A stretch of DNA of 64,000 nt from Vibrio cholerae (GCA_009728235.1 WNZI01000016.1:1-64000), one strand, 5' to 3'. Counted from the stretch's first letter, positions 28,910-38,716 are shown. The notes: generated from the sequence alone by a model not told the origin. Made by a program: numbers and translations.

Positions 28910-29403
28910 GCCCCACCCGAACCGCGTCCGACGTCGTCGCCCTCGCGTCCGAACTGGGGCTCACGGTCGCGACCGGCGAGTCGCTGACGGCGGGGATGGT
29001 GGCCTCCGCCCTGGCGGAGGTAGCAGGGGCATCGGCCGTCCTGCAGGGGGGCATAGTCGCTTATCAGATCGCGGTCAAGCACGAACTCCTGGGAGTGGAC
29101 GCCGAACTGCTGGCGAAGGCAGGCGCCGTCGACGCGCGAGTGGCCGAGGCCATGGCGGTCGGTGCGCGGACCGCACTGTCCGCCGACATCGGTGTCGCGA
29201 CCACCGGCGTAGCCGGTCCCGCTCCACACGAGGGGAAGCCCGTGGGAACGGTCTTCACGGCGGTCTCCACCCGGTCCGGTACCCGGGCGTTCGAACACCA
29301 CTTCGACGGCGACCGCGATTCCATCAGAACCGCCTCCCGGGACGCGGTTCTCACCGAGCTGCTCGACGTGCTGTCCAGGGGAACAAACAGTGCCCGAGGG
29401 TAG
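28906..29403 (+). CDS. cinA: CinA-family nicotinamide-nucleotide amidase (C-terminal domain form)
   Basis: 165 residues matching only the amidohydrolase (PncC) domain of CinA. It has ATGESLTAGMVASALAEVAGAS, GGIVAYQIAVKHELLGV, ARTALSADIGVATTGVAGP and GTVFTAVST. It deamidates NMN to NaMN in pyridine nucleotide salvage. The N-terminal MoCF-like domain of full CinA is absent, as is usual in actinobacteria. The GTG overlaps the pgsA stop by four bases, so pgsA and cinA are coupled. Confidence 0.92.
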   Translation: MSPTRTASDVVALASELGLTVATGESLTAGMVASALAEVAGASAVLQGGIVAYQIAVKHELLGVDAELLAKAGAVDARVAEAMAVGARTALSADIGVATTGVAGPAPHEGKPVGTVFTAVSTRSGTRAFEHHFDGDRDSIRTASRDAVLTELLDVLSRGTNSARG

Positions 29404-29621
29404 TTATAAACACTGCCGGCCGTTGATAGGGTTGGCGACTTAGGCTCAAGCAGAACGGGCAGGTCATCATCACGGGGTACAGCCCGACCAGGGCGAAGCC
29501 GCAATCATGAGGGAGCAAGGCGATACAGATGGTAAAGCAGCCCGTATCCGTAAACGGCGTCGTCCGTTGGCGCGATGTGGGGTTGGCAGAGGATGCACAG
29601 CGCAAGCCGAAGGAGCGCAAG

Positions 29622-29969
29622 ATGGTAGTTCTTCGCCATGAGATCGGCGACGTCCTGCGTGACGTGCGCCAGCGCCAAGGCCGTACCCTGCGTGAGGTGT
29701 CGCACAGTGCGAGGGTTTCCCTCGGATACCTCAGCGAGGTCGAGCGTGGACAGAAGGAAGCATCCTCCGAACTCCTCTCATCAATCTGCAGTGCACTCGA
29801 GGTGCCGCTCTCCTCGATGCTGCGGGAAGTCAGCGACCGCCTGGCAGAAGCAGAAGGCGTGTCCATCCCGGACACCATCCCCCAGGAATTCTCCCGGGAG
29901 TTCGGGGCAGGCCTGACCGACGACCTGAACGACGACTTCCGTCGGGGACTCGCGGCCACGAACCGCTAG
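29622..29969 (+). CDS. clgR: XRE-family regulator, ClgR-like
   Basis: A 115-residue helix-turn-helix protein beginning [20 protein letters not shown], with the recognition helix in [27 protein letters not shown]. This closely matches ClgR, the activator of clp protease and stress genes in actinobacteria, which is also encoded between cinA and recA. The start at 29622 has AAGGAG six bases upstream. An in-frame ATG at 29529 would add 31 residues not expected in the family. The 218 bases upstream hold no other gene. A perfect terminator closes it. Confidence 0.9.
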   Translation: MVVLRHEIGDVLRDVRQRQGRTLREVSHSARVSLGYLSEVERGQKEASSELLSSICSALEVPLSSMLREVSDRLAEAEGVSIPDTIPQEFSREFGAGLTDDLNDDFRRGLAATNR

Positions 29970-29982
29970 TCACCCCACGACA

Positions 29983-30015
29983 AGAAAGGCCCGCCCCGAA
30001 GGGGCGGGCCTTTCT
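29983..30015. terminator. perfect bidirectional terminator between clgR and marR-like gene
   Basis: AGAAAGGCCCGCCCC (29983-29997) pairs exactly with 30001-30015 around a GAA loop. The stem carries T-rich ends on both strands, so it can stop transcription from both convergent genes. Confidence 0.88.
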
Positions 30016-30023
30016 GCCGTTCG

Positions 30024-30533
30024 CTACCAGTTGTCCTTGGTATAGGTGTTGTTCAGCTGCGCGATCAGAGTGCCCAGGCGGGTCAGGTCCTCGACCTCCC
30101 AATCCTCCATGAGCTGGTGGAACGCCTGCTTGCGGGCAGTCTGGGCGGCGACCAGTTGACGCGTCCCGGCATCCGTCAGGGAGATGGCCTGCGCCCGGCC
30201 GTCCAGCGGATCGGCTTCCTTCTGGACGAGCCCGAGTTGCTCGAGCATGGCGATCTGCCGGCTGACCGACGGTTTGCCGACGCCCACGCTGGCCGCGATG
30301 TCCGTGAGACGCATCGAGCCCTCGCGCTGCAGGATCACCAGCAGTCCGTAGGCGGCCGGCTCCATATCGGGGTGGACGCGGCGAGCGACCTTGTAGGAGT
30401 TCGATCTGGCGCGACGCCATAGCATGCTCAGCTGCTGCTCGAGGGCCTCGATGGCGGCGTCCGTGTCGGCATCTTCACCGGGGTAGGCTGCAAGGCCCGG
30501 GCCGGGGTCTGTGGTGCTCGGCTTCGCGTTCAT
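30024..30533 (-). CDS. MarR-family transcriptional regulator
   Basis: 169 residues. After a ~30-residue polar head, the winged-helix core reads QLSMLWRRARSNSYKVARRVHPDMEPAAYGLLVILQ, then the helix-turn-helix GSMRLTDIAASVGVGKPSVSRQIAMLEQLGLV and the wing DPLDGRAQAISLTDAG, with a C-terminal dimerisation helix. MarR proteins usually repress efflux or oxidative-stress genes and respond to aromatic ligands or thiol oxidation. The target is not evident here. The ATG is preceded by TACAAT and six bases, a strong leaderless promoter. Confidence 0.9.
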   Translation of the reverse strand: MNAKPSTTDPGPGLAAYPGEDADTDAAIEALEQQLSMLWRRARSNSYKVARRVHPDMEPAAYGLLVILQREGSMRLTDIAASVGVGKPSVSRQIAMLEQLGLVQKEADPLDGRAQAISLTDAGTRQLVAAQTARKQAFHQLMEDWEVEDLTRLGTLIAQLNNTYTKDNW

Positions 30534-30539
30534 GGGGCA

Positions 30540-30545
30540 ATTGTA
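30540..30545 (-). promoter_or_regulatory. -10 of a leaderless promoter for the MarR gene
   Basis: Minus strand TACAAT, then six bases and the ATG at 30533-30531. It is the closest match to the -10 consensus in the leaderless set. Confidence 0.55.
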
Positions 30546-30634
30546 GGGTTCAGCGGTGTGGAGGACAGCATGCAACACAACGCCGGTCCCGCAGGAGCGG
30601 GAACGTCGAGGACGAAGAGAGCAGGGGAGAGCAC

Positions 30635-30853
30635 GTGCGACTGAGCGACTTCTGGCGATTGATGGACGACGAGTTCGGAGAGCGGTACTCCCGCACGCTC
30701 GCCCGTGACCTGGTCGTCGATCAGCTGGGCGACCGGACGGCAGCGGAGGCGCTCGGCGCCGGCGCCGATCCGAAGGCCGTCTGGGAGGCGGTGTGCCGTG
30801 CACAGGACGTACCGCGCGAGCGATGGCTCGGCCGTGACGTCAAGCCCCGCTGA
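30635..30853 (+). CDS. DUF3046 protein
   Basis: 72 residues starting at GTG (VRLSDFWRLMDDEFGERYSRTLARDLV), with GDRTAAEALGAGADPKAVWEAVCRAQDVPRERW. This is the actinobacterial DUF3046 family, regularly encoded just before recA. Its function is unknown. A GGGGA site lies before the start. The position next to a SOS box suggests a link with DNA repair, but no direct evidence is visible. Confidence 0.88.
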   Translation: MRLSDFWRLMDDEFGERYSRTLARDLVVDQLGDRTAAEALGAGADPKAVWEAVCRAQDVPRERWLGRDVKPR

Positions 30854-30899
30854 GGTACCGGAGCAGGAACGATCGAACACGCTGAGGATCAGGGAATAT

Positions 30900-30915
30900 T
30901 CGAATACCTGTTCGG
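30900..30915. promoter_or_regulatory. LexA (SOS) box upstream of recA
   Basis: TCGAATACCTGTTCGG fits the actinobacterial SOS consensus TCGAAC-N4-GTTCGA with two differences. It lies just upstream of a TAGAAT hexamer and about 140 bases before recA. Confidence 0.75.
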
Positions 30916-30923
30916 ACGAGGGG

Positions 30924-30929
30924 TAGAAT
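30924..30929 (+). promoter_or_regulatory. recA promoter -10
   Basis: TAGAAT, with the SOS box covering the -35 position. Transcription from here gives a leader of roughly 115 bases before the recA ATG. Confidence 0.55.
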
Positions 30930-31053
30930 GACTCCAGCGGTGGCGCTCTCTTTTGCACATAGCGATGGCCCACCTCAAACTGTCGGCGCAGGCCAATACA
31001 GTCGAACCGAACACGTAAACAGGCCAGTTGGCCATGAACAACCGAGGTGAAGA

Positions 31054-32097
31054 ATGGCCGCTCCAGACCGCGAGAAAGCCCTAGAAGCTGCTCTCGCCCA
31101 GATCGACAAGCAGTACGGTAAGGGATCCGTCATGCGTCTCGGTGACGAGACCCGCGCGCCGATCGAAACCATCTCGACGAGTTCGATCGCCCTGGATGCG
31201 GCGCTCGGCATCGGAGGGCTTCCGCGGGGACGCGTCGTGGAGATCTACGGTCCGGAGTCCTCCGGTAAGACGACGGTCGCCCTGCACGCCGTGGCGAGCG
31301 CCCAGCGGAACGGAGGCATCGCCGCCTTCATCGACGCCGAGCACGCCCTCGATCCCGAGTACGCCAAGAGGCTGGGCGTGGACACGGACGCCCTCCTGGT
31401 CTCACAGCCCGACACCGGTGAGCAGGCGCTCGAGATCATGGACATGCTGATCGGTTCAGGGTCCATTGACATCGTCGTCATCGACTCGGTCGCCGCGCTC
31501 GTGCCCCGCGCCGAGATCGAGGGCGAGATGGGTGACAGCCACGTCGGCCTCCAGGCCCGGCTGATGAGCCAGGCGCTGCGGAAGATCACCGGTCGGTTGA
31601 GCCAGACCAAGACCACCGCCATCTTCATCAACCAGCTGCGCGAGAAGATCGGTGTCTTCTTCGGAAGCCCGGAGACCACCACGGGTGGTAAGGCACTGAA
31701 GTTCTACGCCTCGGTCAGGATCGACGTGCGCCGCATCGAGACCCTGAAGGAGGGCGTGAACCCGGTGGGCAACCGCACCCGCGCGAAGATCGTGAAGAAC
31801 AAGATGGCTCCGCCTTTCAAGCAGGCCGAGTTCGACATCCTGTACGGCTACGGAATCTCCCGTGAGGGCGGCCTCATCGATGTCGGGGTGGAGAACGGAC
31901 TGGTGAAGAAGTCCGGAGCGTGGTTCACCTACGACGGCGACCAGTTGGGACAGGGCAAGGAGAACGCCCGGAAGTTCCTGATCGATAATCCTGGTCTGGC
32001 CGATGAGCTCGAGCAGAAGATCAGGGTGAAGCTGGGCATCGGTGTCCAGGTCGAGGAGCCCGAAGCTCCGAAGCTCAAGGCCGTCAGCGGCGAGTAG
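31054..32097 (+). CDS. recA: recombinase RecA
   Basis: RecA drives homologous recombination and triggers LexA self-cleavage. 347 residues with Walker A GPESSGKT (66-73), the [12 protein letters not shown] segment, Walker [13 protein letters not shown], the L2 loop around [22 protein letters not shown], and a C-terminal domain ending in an acidic tail. GAGGTGAAG precedes the ATG. A SOS box and -10 lie upstream. recX begins five bases after the stop, and the stop codon itself begins a TAGGCT hexamer. Confidence 0.98.
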   Translation: MAAPDREKALEAALAQIDKQYGKGSVMRLGDETRAPIETISTSSIALDAALGIGGLPRGRVVEIYGPESSGKTTVALHAVASAQRNGGIAAFIDAEHALDPEYAKRLGVDTDALLVSQPDTGEQALEIMDMLIGSGSIDIVVIDSVAALVPRAEIEGEMGDSHVGLQARLMSQALRKITGRLSQTKTTAIFINQLREKIGVFFGSPETTTGGKALKFYASVRIDVRRIETLKEGVNPVGNRTRAKIVKNKMAPPFKQAEFDILYGYGISREGGLIDVGVENGLVKKSGAWFTYDGDQLGQGKENARKFLIDNPGLADELEQKIRVKLGIGVQVEEPEAPKLKAVSGE

Positions 32098-32102
32098 GCT
32101 CC

Positions 32103-32858
32103 GTGTCGTCGGAGGATGAGTCCGAGCCGACCGAGTGGGGTGTCTCGGCCGGTCGGTTCGGCTCGGACGCTTCCGCGGAAGCTGGAACGTCCGGCTCCCG
32201 CGACCGCTCGAGGCCGAAGCGGAAGGGATCGTCGCGGTCCGCCTCGTTCGGTTCCCGGAGGTCCGGAGCGGTCTCGGGTGAACGCGGCGGTGGGTGGTCC
32301 CAGCCGAAACGGAGTCAGGCGACCCGAGGCTCGGAGGAAGCAGCTGCGGTGGCCGAGCCCCGCAGCGAGGCGGAATGGGAATCCCTGGCGCGGTCCGTTC
32401 TGCTGCGCCAACTCGCGCTCGGTCCCCGCAGCAGGTACCAGCTTGAGAAGAAGCTGGCCGAGCGGGATGTGCCTGCTCCCGTGGTCGTCGCCCTGCTGGA
32501 CCGGTTCGAGGAAGTACAGCTGATCGACGACGCCGAGTTCGCCCGGATGATGGTGCGCACCCGCACGGCAGCCAAGTCCCTCTCCCGGGCATCCCTGCGG
32601 CGTGAACTGGCCGACAAGGGTATCGACGCCGAGCTGACCGAAGACGCTCTGCTGCAGATCACCGACGAGGACGAGCACGCGCAGGCCCAGGACGTGGTGC
32701 GCCGCAAGCTGCGGAGCAGCGCGGACCTGTCGGATCGCTCCGTTCGGGAGAAGGAGGTGCGCCGTCTCGTGGGAGTCCTCGCCCGTAAGGGCTACAACCC
32801 CGGCGCCGCGTTCTCCATCGTGAAGCAGGTCCTGGTGGAGGCCGGAACGCAGGAGTGA
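32103..32858 (+). CDS. recX: recombination regulatory protein RecX
   Basis: RecX caps RecA filaments and blocks their activity. The 251-residue product starts at GTG five bases after recA. The first ~85 residues are a Ser/Arg/Gly-rich, probably disordered extension. The RecX helical repeats follow: ARSVLLRQLALGPRSRYQLEKKLAERDVP, IDDAEFARMMVRTRTAAKSLSRASLRRELADKGI and VRRLVGVLARKGYNPGAAFSIVKQVL. Such long basic heads are seen in related actinobacteria. The tight recA-recX spacing implies joint SOS control. Confidence 0.92.
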   Translation: MSSEDESEPTEWGVSAGRFGSDASAEAGTSGSRDRSRPKRKGSSRSASFGSRRSGAVSGERGGGWSQPKRSQATRGSEEAAAVAEPRSEAEWESLARSVLLRQLALGPRSRYQLEKKLAERDVPAPVVVALLDRFEEVQLIDDAEFARMMVRTRTAAKSLSRASLRRELADKGIDAELTEDALLQITDEDEHAQAQDVVRRKLRSSADLSDRSVREKEVRRLVGVLARKGYNPGAAFSIVKQVLVEAGTQE

Positions 32859-32905
32859 GAGTTCCGCACCGCCTCGGCGATTGTGGGCCTCCGCGGTGCC
32901 GGCCG

Positions 32906-32911
32906 TAGGCT
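32906..32911 (+). promoter_or_regulatory. -10 of a leaderless promoter for miaB
   Basis: TAGGCT, seven bases, then the GTG at 32919. Confidence 0.5.
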
Positions 32912-32918
32912 TGACGCT

Positions 32919-34475
32919 GTGAGCATGACACTTCCCGTCTCCCTGGACGAGTCCAGCAGCAGCGCCCTCGAGCACGACTCCGCGAGCCCGCGAACCTACG
33001 AGGTTCGTACATTCGGCTGCCAGATGAACGTCCACGATTCGGAGCGCATCTCCGGTCTGCTGGAAGGCGCGGGGTTGAGTCGCGCAGCCGAAGGTCCCGC
33101 GGATGTCGTGGTCTTCAACACCTGCGCCGTGCGCGAGAATGCCGACAACAAGCTTTACGGCAACCTGGGCATCCTCAAGGCCGTCAAGGAGGCCAGGCCG
33201 GGCATGCAGATCGCCGTCGGCGGTTGCCTGGCGCAGAAGGACCGGGAGACCATCCTCCGGAAGGCGCCGTGGGTGGATGCCGTGTTCGGGACGCACAACA
33301 TCGGTGCTCTGCCGGCGCTGCTGCAGCGGGCCCGGCACAACCAGGAGGCGCAGCTCGAGATCCTCGAGTCCCTCGACGTCTTCCCATCCACGCTTCCCAC
33401 ACGCCGGGAGTCGGTGTACGCAGGCTGGGTGTCCATCTCGGTCGGCTGCAACAACACCTGCACCTTCTGCATCGTGCCGTCCCTCCGTGGGAAGGAACGG
33501 GACCGCAGGCCGGGGGAGATCCTGGCCGAGATCGAAGCCCTGGTGGCCGACGGAGCGGTCGAGGTCACCCTGCTGGGTCAGAATGTGAACTCCTACGGCG
33601 TCGAGTTCGGGGATCGTGGGGCTTTCGCGAAGCTGCTGCGGGCGTGCGGTTCCATCGAAGGGCTCGAGCGGGTGCGTTTCACCAGCCCGCACCCGGCAGC
33701 GTTCACGGACGACGTCATCGAAGCGATGGCGGAGACCCCGAACGTCATGCCACAGCTGCACATGCCCTTGCAATCAGGGTCCGACCGCGTCCTGAAGGAG
33801 ATGCGCCGTTCCTACCGCTCCACCCGCTTCCTCGGCATCCTGGATCGGGTCCGCGAGCGGATGCCCCATGCCGCCATCTCGACGGACATCATCGTGGGCT
33901 TCCCCGGCGAGACGGAGGAGGACTTCCAGGCAACGCTGGACGTCGTCGAGCAGTCGCGGTTCGCAACGGCTTTCACCTTCCAGTACTCCCGACGTCCCGG
34001 GACGCCCGCCGCCGATCTGCCCGACCAATTGCCGAAGGCGGTGGTGCAGGAACGGTTCGAACGGCTGACCGCCCTGCAGGACCGGATCGCCCGGGAGGAG
34101 AACGCACGACAGGTCGGAGCGCTCGTCGAGGTCCTGGTGACGGATCAGCAGGGTCGCAAGGGAGGCGAGACCCATCGGCTGACCGGCCGTGCACGTGACC
34201 AGCGCCTGGTGCACTTCTCGGTGCCGGCGGGCGCCGAATCACCACGGCCGGGGGACTTCGTGACGCTACCGATCACCGAGGCCGCATCCTTCCACCTGCT
34301 GTCGGATCCGGCCGTCGCCCAGTACTCCCTGCGGCGATCCCGAGCCGGTGACGCCTGGGACAGGAGCCAGGCCGAGTCGTGCGCCGCGCCTGCCCCGTCG
34401 AGCAGCGCGGGCGGCATGCAGCGCTCCGTCTCGCTGGGGATGCCGTCCCTGCCGCTCCGGGAGGGTGCTCGTTGA
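32919..34475 (+). CDS. miaB: tRNA-2-methylthio-N6-dimethylallyladenosine synthase
   Basis: MiaB adds the 2-methylthio group to i6A37 of tRNA. 518 residues from GTG ([13 protein letters not shown]). Its N-terminal cluster domain has Cys residues in [26 protein letters not shown] and VGGCLAQKD. The radical SAM motif is CNNTCTFC, and a TRAM domain follows ([32 protein letters not shown]). The last ~60 residues are an unconserved Ser/Arg-rich tail. The end overlaps the miaA TTG start, so the two i6A-pathway enzymes are coupled. Confidence 0.95.
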   Translation: MSMTLPVSLDESSSSALEHDSASPRTYEVRTFGCQMNVHDSERISGLLEGAGLSRAAEGPADVVVFNTCAVRENADNKLYGNLGILKAVKEARPGMQIAVGGCLAQKDRETILRKAPWVDAVFGTHNIGALPALLQRARHNQEAQLEILESLDVFPSTLPTRRESVYAGWVSISVGCNNTCTFCIVPSLRGKERDRRPGEILAEIEALVADGAVEVTLLGQNVNSYGVEFGDRGAFAKLLRACGSIEGLERVRFTSPHPAAFTDDVIEAMAETPNVMPQLHMPLQSGSDRVLKEMRRSYRSTRFLGILDRVRERMPHAAISTDIIVGFPGETEEDFQATLDVVEQSRFATAFTFQYSRRPGTPAADLPDQLPKAVVQERFERLTALQDRIAREENARQVGALVEVLVTDQQGRKGGETHRLTGRARDQRLVHFSVPAGAESPRPGDFVTLPITEAASFHLLSDPAVAQYSLRRSRAGDAWDRSQAESCAAPAPSSSAGGMQRSVSLGMPSLPLREGAR

Positions 34476-35383
34476 CCCTGCCTGTCATCGCCGTCGTGGG
34501 TCCGACGGGATCGGGCAAGTCCGATCTCGCCGTAGCCCTCGCGCAGCGGCTGGACGGGGAGGTCGTCAACGCCGACGCCCTGCAGTTCTACCGCGGGATG
34601 GACATCGGGACGGCCAAACTGCGGCCGGAGCACCGGAAGGGCATAGAGCACCATCTGCTGGACGTCCTCGAGGTGACCGAGGAGGCCAGCGTCGCCACGT
34701 ACCAGGAGGACGCACGCCGGGTTCTCGATCAGATCCGGCGTCGCGGGCGCGTGCCGGTCCTGGTCGGCGGATCGGGCCTCTATGTGCGGGCGGCGGTCGA
34801 CGTCCTGGAGTTCCCACCCACCGATTCCACGGTCCGTGCCAGGCTCGAGGACGAGCTCGTGTCGGTGGGCAGCGCCCGCCTCCGTGAACGCCTCCGCGCC
34901 GTCGATCCCGCGTCCGCCGAGCGGATCGAGGACGACCGCAGGCTCGTCCGTGCCCTCGAGGTGTACGAGGTCAGCGGGCGACCCTTCAGCGCGTTCATGC
35001 CGCGCCGTGACTACCACCAGCCGACCGTCCAGATCGGTCTCGACGCCGATCGCACGATCCTGCGCGAACGGCTCGCAGCGCGTGTCCACGCGATGGTCGC
35101 CGAAGGACTGCAGCAGGAGGTCGAGGTCCTGGTCCGAGCTGGGCTTCGACAGGGGCGCACAGCGTCGCGCGCCCTCGGGTACGCACAGTTCCTCCGCGTG
35201 CTCGACGGGGACCTGACGGAGTCGGAAGCCGTGGAGGACACGATCGCGGCGACGCGCCGGTTCGCCCGCCGCCAGTTCACCTGGTTCCGCGGCGATCCGC
35301 GGGTCGCCTGGCTCGGCGGCCCGCAGGACGAGCTCGTCGATCGTGCCGTCGAGGTAGCCCGCCGGTCCGGGGACCTATCCTAG
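34472..35383 (+). CDS. miaA: tRNA dimethylallyltransferase
   Basis: MiaA isopentenylates A37, the substrate step before MiaB. 303 residues starting at TTG, which overlaps the miaB stop (TTGA), with GGGAGGG upstream. It has the P-loop [16 protein letters not shown], the [17 protein letters not shown] motif, [12 protein letters not shown], the [16 protein letters not shown] segment and [17 protein letters not shown]. In-frame codons upstream lie inside miaB and are rejected. The stop overlaps the dapF -10 by one base. Confidence 0.94.
   Translation: MTLPVIAVVGPTGSGKSDLAVALAQRLDGEVVNADALQFYRGMDIGTAKLRPEHRKGIEHHLLDVLEVTEEASVATYQEDARRVLDQIRRRGRVPVLVGGSGLYVRAAVDVLEFPPTDSTVRARLEDELVSVGSARLRERLRAVDPASAERIEDDRRLVRALEVYEVSGRPFSAFMPRRDYHQPTVQIGLDADRTILRERLAARVHAMVAEGLQQEVEVLVRAGLRQGRTASRALGYAQFLRVLDGDLTESEAVEDTIAATRRFARRQFTWFRGDPRVAWLGGPQDELVDRAVEVARRSGDLS
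35376..35381 (+). promoter_or_regulatory. -10 of a leaderless promoter for dapF
   Basis: TATCCT, six bases, then the GTG at 35388. Its last base is the first base of the miaA stop. Confidence 0.5.
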
Positions 35384-35387
35384 AAGC

Positions 35388-36362
35388 GTGACCGATCATG
35401 CCAGCCGTAGCGCCCTCCCGGAGTCCCCGCAGCCCACGGGCCTGCCCTTCACCAAGGGCCACGGAACGGGGAACGATTTCGTCCTGACCCTCGACCCCGA
35501 GGCCCAGGGACCGGCGGACGCCGCCTTCGTCGCTGCCGTATGTGACCGGCACCGGGGGATCGGCGCCGATGGGTTCATCCGCGCCGTCCGCTCGTCCGCC
35601 CTTCCCGAGGGCCGGGCGCTCCTGCAGACCGAGCCCGAGGCCGAATGGTTCATGGACTATCGCAACGGCGACGGATCCGTGTCCGAGATGTGCGGCAACG
35701 GGGTCCGGGTGTTCGCCCACTTCCTCCTCGCGAAGAAGGTCGCCGAGCTGCCCGACGGCGGAGAACTGGCCATCGGCACGCGGGCGGGCGTCAAGCGGGT
35801 GAGCAGGTCCGGCGACGGATACGCGGTGGACATGGGACCGTGGCAGTTCATCTTCCCCGAGGCAGCGGTGGCGCGCGGCATGGACTCCCTCGTCGGCGTC
35901 GGGGGCCTCGACGTCGACCGCCCCGCGCTGTCGATCAGCATGGGCAATCCGCACACCGTCGTGGCGCTTGCAGAGCAGGCCGAACTCGACGTGACCGATC
36001 TGCATTCCGCCCCGACCGTTCAGCCGGTCCCGCCCGAGGGGACCAACGTGGAGCTCGTGGTCCCGGCAGATCCGCTGGTGGGAGGAGACGGCGTCGGACG
36101 CCTGACGATGCGCGTGCACGAGCGCGGGGTCGGAGAGACGCAGTCCTGCGGGACGGGCGCATGCGCAGCCGCGGCAGCAACACGGTACTGGGCGGGGGAC
36201 GGAGCGCCGTCCCAGTGGCTCGTGAACGTGCCGGGCGGTGTGGTCGGCGTGAGTTTCTTCGACGGCCCCGAGGGTCGTGAGCACGTGCAGCTCAGCGGAC
36301 CGGCGGTCCTGGTCGCCGAGGGCGTGCTCCTGGGTGCGGCGACGAGCGGTCCGTCGACCTGA
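35388..36362 (+). CDS. dapF: diaminopimelate epimerase
   Basis: DapF interconverts LL- and meso-diaminopimelate for cell wall and lysine. 324 residues from GTG. Both catalytic cysteines are present, in [13 protein letters not shown] and [15 protein letters not shown]. The [15 protein letters not shown] start and SMGNPHTVV segment also match. With dapB and dapA it is the third DAP-pathway gene in the window. The miaB-miaA-dapF-hflX order is standard for actinobacteria. It converges on the methyltransferase gene. Confidence 0.95.
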   Translation: MTDHASRSALPESPQPTGLPFTKGHGTGNDFVLTLDPEAQGPADAAFVAAVCDRHRGIGADGFIRAVRSSALPEGRALLQTEPEAEWFMDYRNGDGSVSEMCGNGVRVFAHFLLAKKVAELPDGGELAIGTRAGVKRVSRSGDGYAVDMGPWQFIFPEAAVARGMDSLVGVGGLDVDRPALSISMGNPHTVVALAEQAELDVTDLHSAPTVQPVPPEGTNVELVVPADPLVGGDGVGRLTMRVHERGVGETQSCGTGACAAAAATRYWAGDGAPSQWLVNVPGGVVGVSFFDGPEGREHVQLSGPAVLVAEGVLLGAATSGPST

Positions 36363-36404
36363 CGGTCGGCCGCGTCGACGGCCGATACCCTCCAGCTGCG
36401 CTCC

Positions 36405-37011
36405 CTACGCGGACCGGTGCACCTCGATGACCCGGAAGGACTTCGAGGTGTCCGCCCGCCGTACCGCGAACCCGTCCGGCAGTTCCTCGCCGAGCCAGCG
36501 CTGCAGGGAGTCGGCGCCGAGGTTCTTCTGCACGACGAGCCAGGCCCGTCCGCCGGGAGCGAGGCGGGGGAGCCAGCGCAGCAACAGGGCATGCAGCTCC
36601 TGCTTGCCGATCCGGATCGGCGGATTGGACCAGATGGTGTCGAACTCGAGCTCCGGGTCGACGGCGTCGGGTGACGCGGCGACGACGTTGCCGAGCCCCA
36701 GGCGCCGCGCGTTCTCGCTGGTGAGGGCCAGGCACCGTTCGTTGACGTCGACCGCGTAGACCTCCGCGTCCGGCGACCGCAGGGCCATCGAGAGTGCGAT
36801 CGGCCCCCAGCCGCAGCCGATGTCCAGCAACCGTCGTCCGTCCGGGTCGCACGGCATCCAGGAGGATCGCCGTGCCCTTGTCGACGCCGTCCGGACTGAA
36901 GAGCCCCGACGAGGTCACCAGGTCCCGCCGCGTCCCGGCGAGGACCACCGAGAGCGGCCGCCTCTTCTCCGGGCCGGCAGGCTGGGCGCTGAAATAGTGC
37001 TGTGGCTCCAT
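36405..37011 (-). CDS. class I SAM-dependent methyltransferase, RsmC-like (frameshifted)
   Basis: The N-terminal part (MEPQHYFSAQPAGPEKRRPL, SSGLFSPDGVDKGTAILL) and the C-terminal part (RLLDIGCGWGPIALSMAL, the SAM-binding motif I, and NPPIRIGK, the NPPF-type amino-base methyltransferase motif) lie in different frames. They meet near 36850 at ILLDAV / DPDGRRLLDIG. Unlike the other breaks in the window, this one needs either one base removed or two added. The product would be about 201-202 residues. The NPPI motif points to an N2-guanine rRNA methyltransferase, but the target is unproven. The ATG has TAGGCT seven bases upstream. Confidence 0.84.
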
Positions 37012-37018
37012 GGAGGAA

Positions 37019-37024
37019 AGCCTA
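37019..37024 (-). promoter_or_regulatory. -10 of a leaderless promoter for the methyltransferase
   Basis: Minus strand TAGGCT, seven bases, then the ATG at 37011-37009. Confidence 0.5.
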
Positions 37025-37132
37025 ATGGCCCGCGCCGAGCTGCCGGGGACAGGGAGATTTCGCGCTGGGAGAATACGCTGGAACGCTCCGGTGGTGCAGC
37101 CGTAGAATTGACGGACATCACTGAAGGAGATT

Positions 37133-38716
37133 ATGACCGAGAATCACGGACATTCCACCGGCGCCGACATGGGCCCGGAGGAGATCCAAGCCGTTATCGA
37201 CCGGATCCTCGCCAGCGACGAAGCTGCCGTTGCGAAGGCCACGAACGGGCCACGGACGCCGGATGAGACCACGGCACCCATCGAGAAGACCTGGCGGTCG
37301 CGTGCCCTGGCGCTGTCGACCGACGACACCGCGTCGGACTCCGACGGGGACCAGCAGGACCTGGCCGAGCGCAGGGCCCTCCGCCGGGTAGCAGGGCTCT
37401 CGACCGAGCTCGAGGACGTCACCGAGGTCGAGTACCGGCAGCTGAGGCTGGAACGGGTCATCCTCGCCGGCCTGTGGAGCGAGGGGACGGCACAGGACGC
37501 CGAGAACTCCCTCCAGGAACTGGCAGCACTTGCCGAGACCGCAGGGTCAGAAGTGCTCGACGGCATCGTCCAGCGACGTCTGAAGCCGGACCCCGGCACG
37601 TTCCTCGGTTCGGGCAAGGCCCAGGAACTGAAGGAGATCGTCCAGGCGACCGGGGCCGACACCGTGATCGTCGACAGCGAGCTGTCCCCGTCGCAGCGGC
37701 GTGGTCTCGAGGACATCGTGAAGGTCAAGGTGATCGACCGGACCGCGTTGATCCTCGACATCTTCGCCCAGCATGCGAAGAGCCGCGAGGGCAAGGCGCA
37801 GGTCGAGCTCGCCCAGCTCGAGTACCTCCTCCCTCGCCTGCGCGGCTGGGGTGAGTCGATGTCACGCCAGGCCGGTGGCCAGGTCGGCAGTGCCAGCGCG
37901 GGTATGGGCTCGCGCGGTCCGGGTGAGACCAAGATCGAACTCGACCGACGCAAGATCCGTACACGCATGGCGAAACTGCGCCGGGAGATCGCCGGGATGA
38001 AGCCGGCGCGGGACACGAAGCGGTCCAACCGCCGTCGCAACCAGGTTCCGTCCGTCGCCATCGCGGGCTACACGAACGCCGGCAAGTCGTCGCTGCTGAA
38101 CAGGCTGACGGACGCCGGCGTGCTGGTGGAGAACGCGCTGTTCGCGACCCTCGACCCGACGATCCGCAGGGCCGAGACCCCCGACGGGATCGGCTACACG
38201 CTGGCGGACACGGTCGGTTTCGTCCGATCGCTTCCCACCCAGCTGGTCGAGGCATTCCGCTCGACGCTGGAGGAGGTCGCCGATGCAGATCTGATCCTGC
38301 ACGTCGTCGATGCCTCGCACCCGGATCCGGAGGGGCAGATCGCGGCCGTCCGAGCCGTGCTCACGGAGATCGACGCCCGGAAGGTCCCGGAGATCATCGT
38401 GCTCAACAAGGCCGACGCCGCCGATCCGTTCGTGATCGAGCGGTTGCGGCAGCGGGAACCCCGCTCCGTGGTCGTCTCGGCCCGCACGGGCGCGGGGATG
38501 ACCGAGATCCGCCAGCTGATCAGCACGAGCATCCCTCGCCCGGGTGTGAAGCTCGAGTTGCTGATCCCGTACGAACACGGCGAGGTCGTCAGCAGGCTGC
38601 ATGAGGAGGACGTCGAGATCCTCGGGATGCAGCATGTCGACGAGGGCACGCGCGTCGAGGTGATGGTCCGCGAGGGCCTGGCAGCCGAGTTGGAGCCGTA
38701 CATCCGGGATGAGTGA
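37133..38716 (+). CDS. hflX: ribosome-associated GTPase HflX
   Basis: HflX splits stalled or hibernating ribosomes. 527 residues. An actinobacterial polar head (~100 residues) precedes the HflX domain (ERVILAGLWSEGT, LETAGSEVLDGIVQRR-type region, FLGSGKAQELKEIV). A coiled linker GPGETKIELDRRKIRTRMAKLRREI follows, then the G domain with GYTNAGKSS (from Gly312), ATLDPTIR, DTVGFVRSLP and NKAD. AAGGAG precedes the ATG. Its end overlaps the dinG start by eight bases. Confidence 0.95.
   Translation: MTENHGHSTGADMGPEEIQAVIDRILASDEAAVAKATNGPRTPDETTAPIEKTWRSRALALSTDDTASDSDGDQQDLAERRALRRVAGLSTELEDVTEVEYRQLRLERVILAGLWSEGTAQDAENSLQELAALAETAGSEVLDGIVQRRLKPDPGTFLGSGKAQELKEIVQATGADTVIVDSELSPSQRRGLEDIVKVKVIDRTALILDIFAQHAKSREGKAQVELAQLEYLLPRLRGWGESMSRQAGGQVGSASAGMGSRGPGETKIELDRRKIRTRMAKLRREIAGMKPARDTKRSNRRRNQVPSVAIAGYTNAGKSSLLNRLTDAGVLVENALFATLDPTIRRAETPDGIGYTLADTVGFVRSLPTQLVEAFRSTLEEVADADLILHVVDASHPDPEGQIAAVRAVLTEIDARKVPEIIVLNKADAADPFVIERLRQREPRSVVVSARTGAGMTEIRQLISTSIPRPGVKLELLIPYEHGEVVSRLHEEDVEILGMQHVDEGTRVEVMVREGLAAELEPYIRDE

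Noticed and set aside
30873-30888. Possible second SOS box before recA (TCGAAC followed by a poor right arm)
   Set aside because: Only the left arm matches; the right arm has no GTTC.
32095-32103. Leaderless promoter for recX from TAGGCT at the recA stop
   Set aside because: The spacer to the GTG is only two bases, so transcription would begin inside the gene; coupling to recA is more likely.
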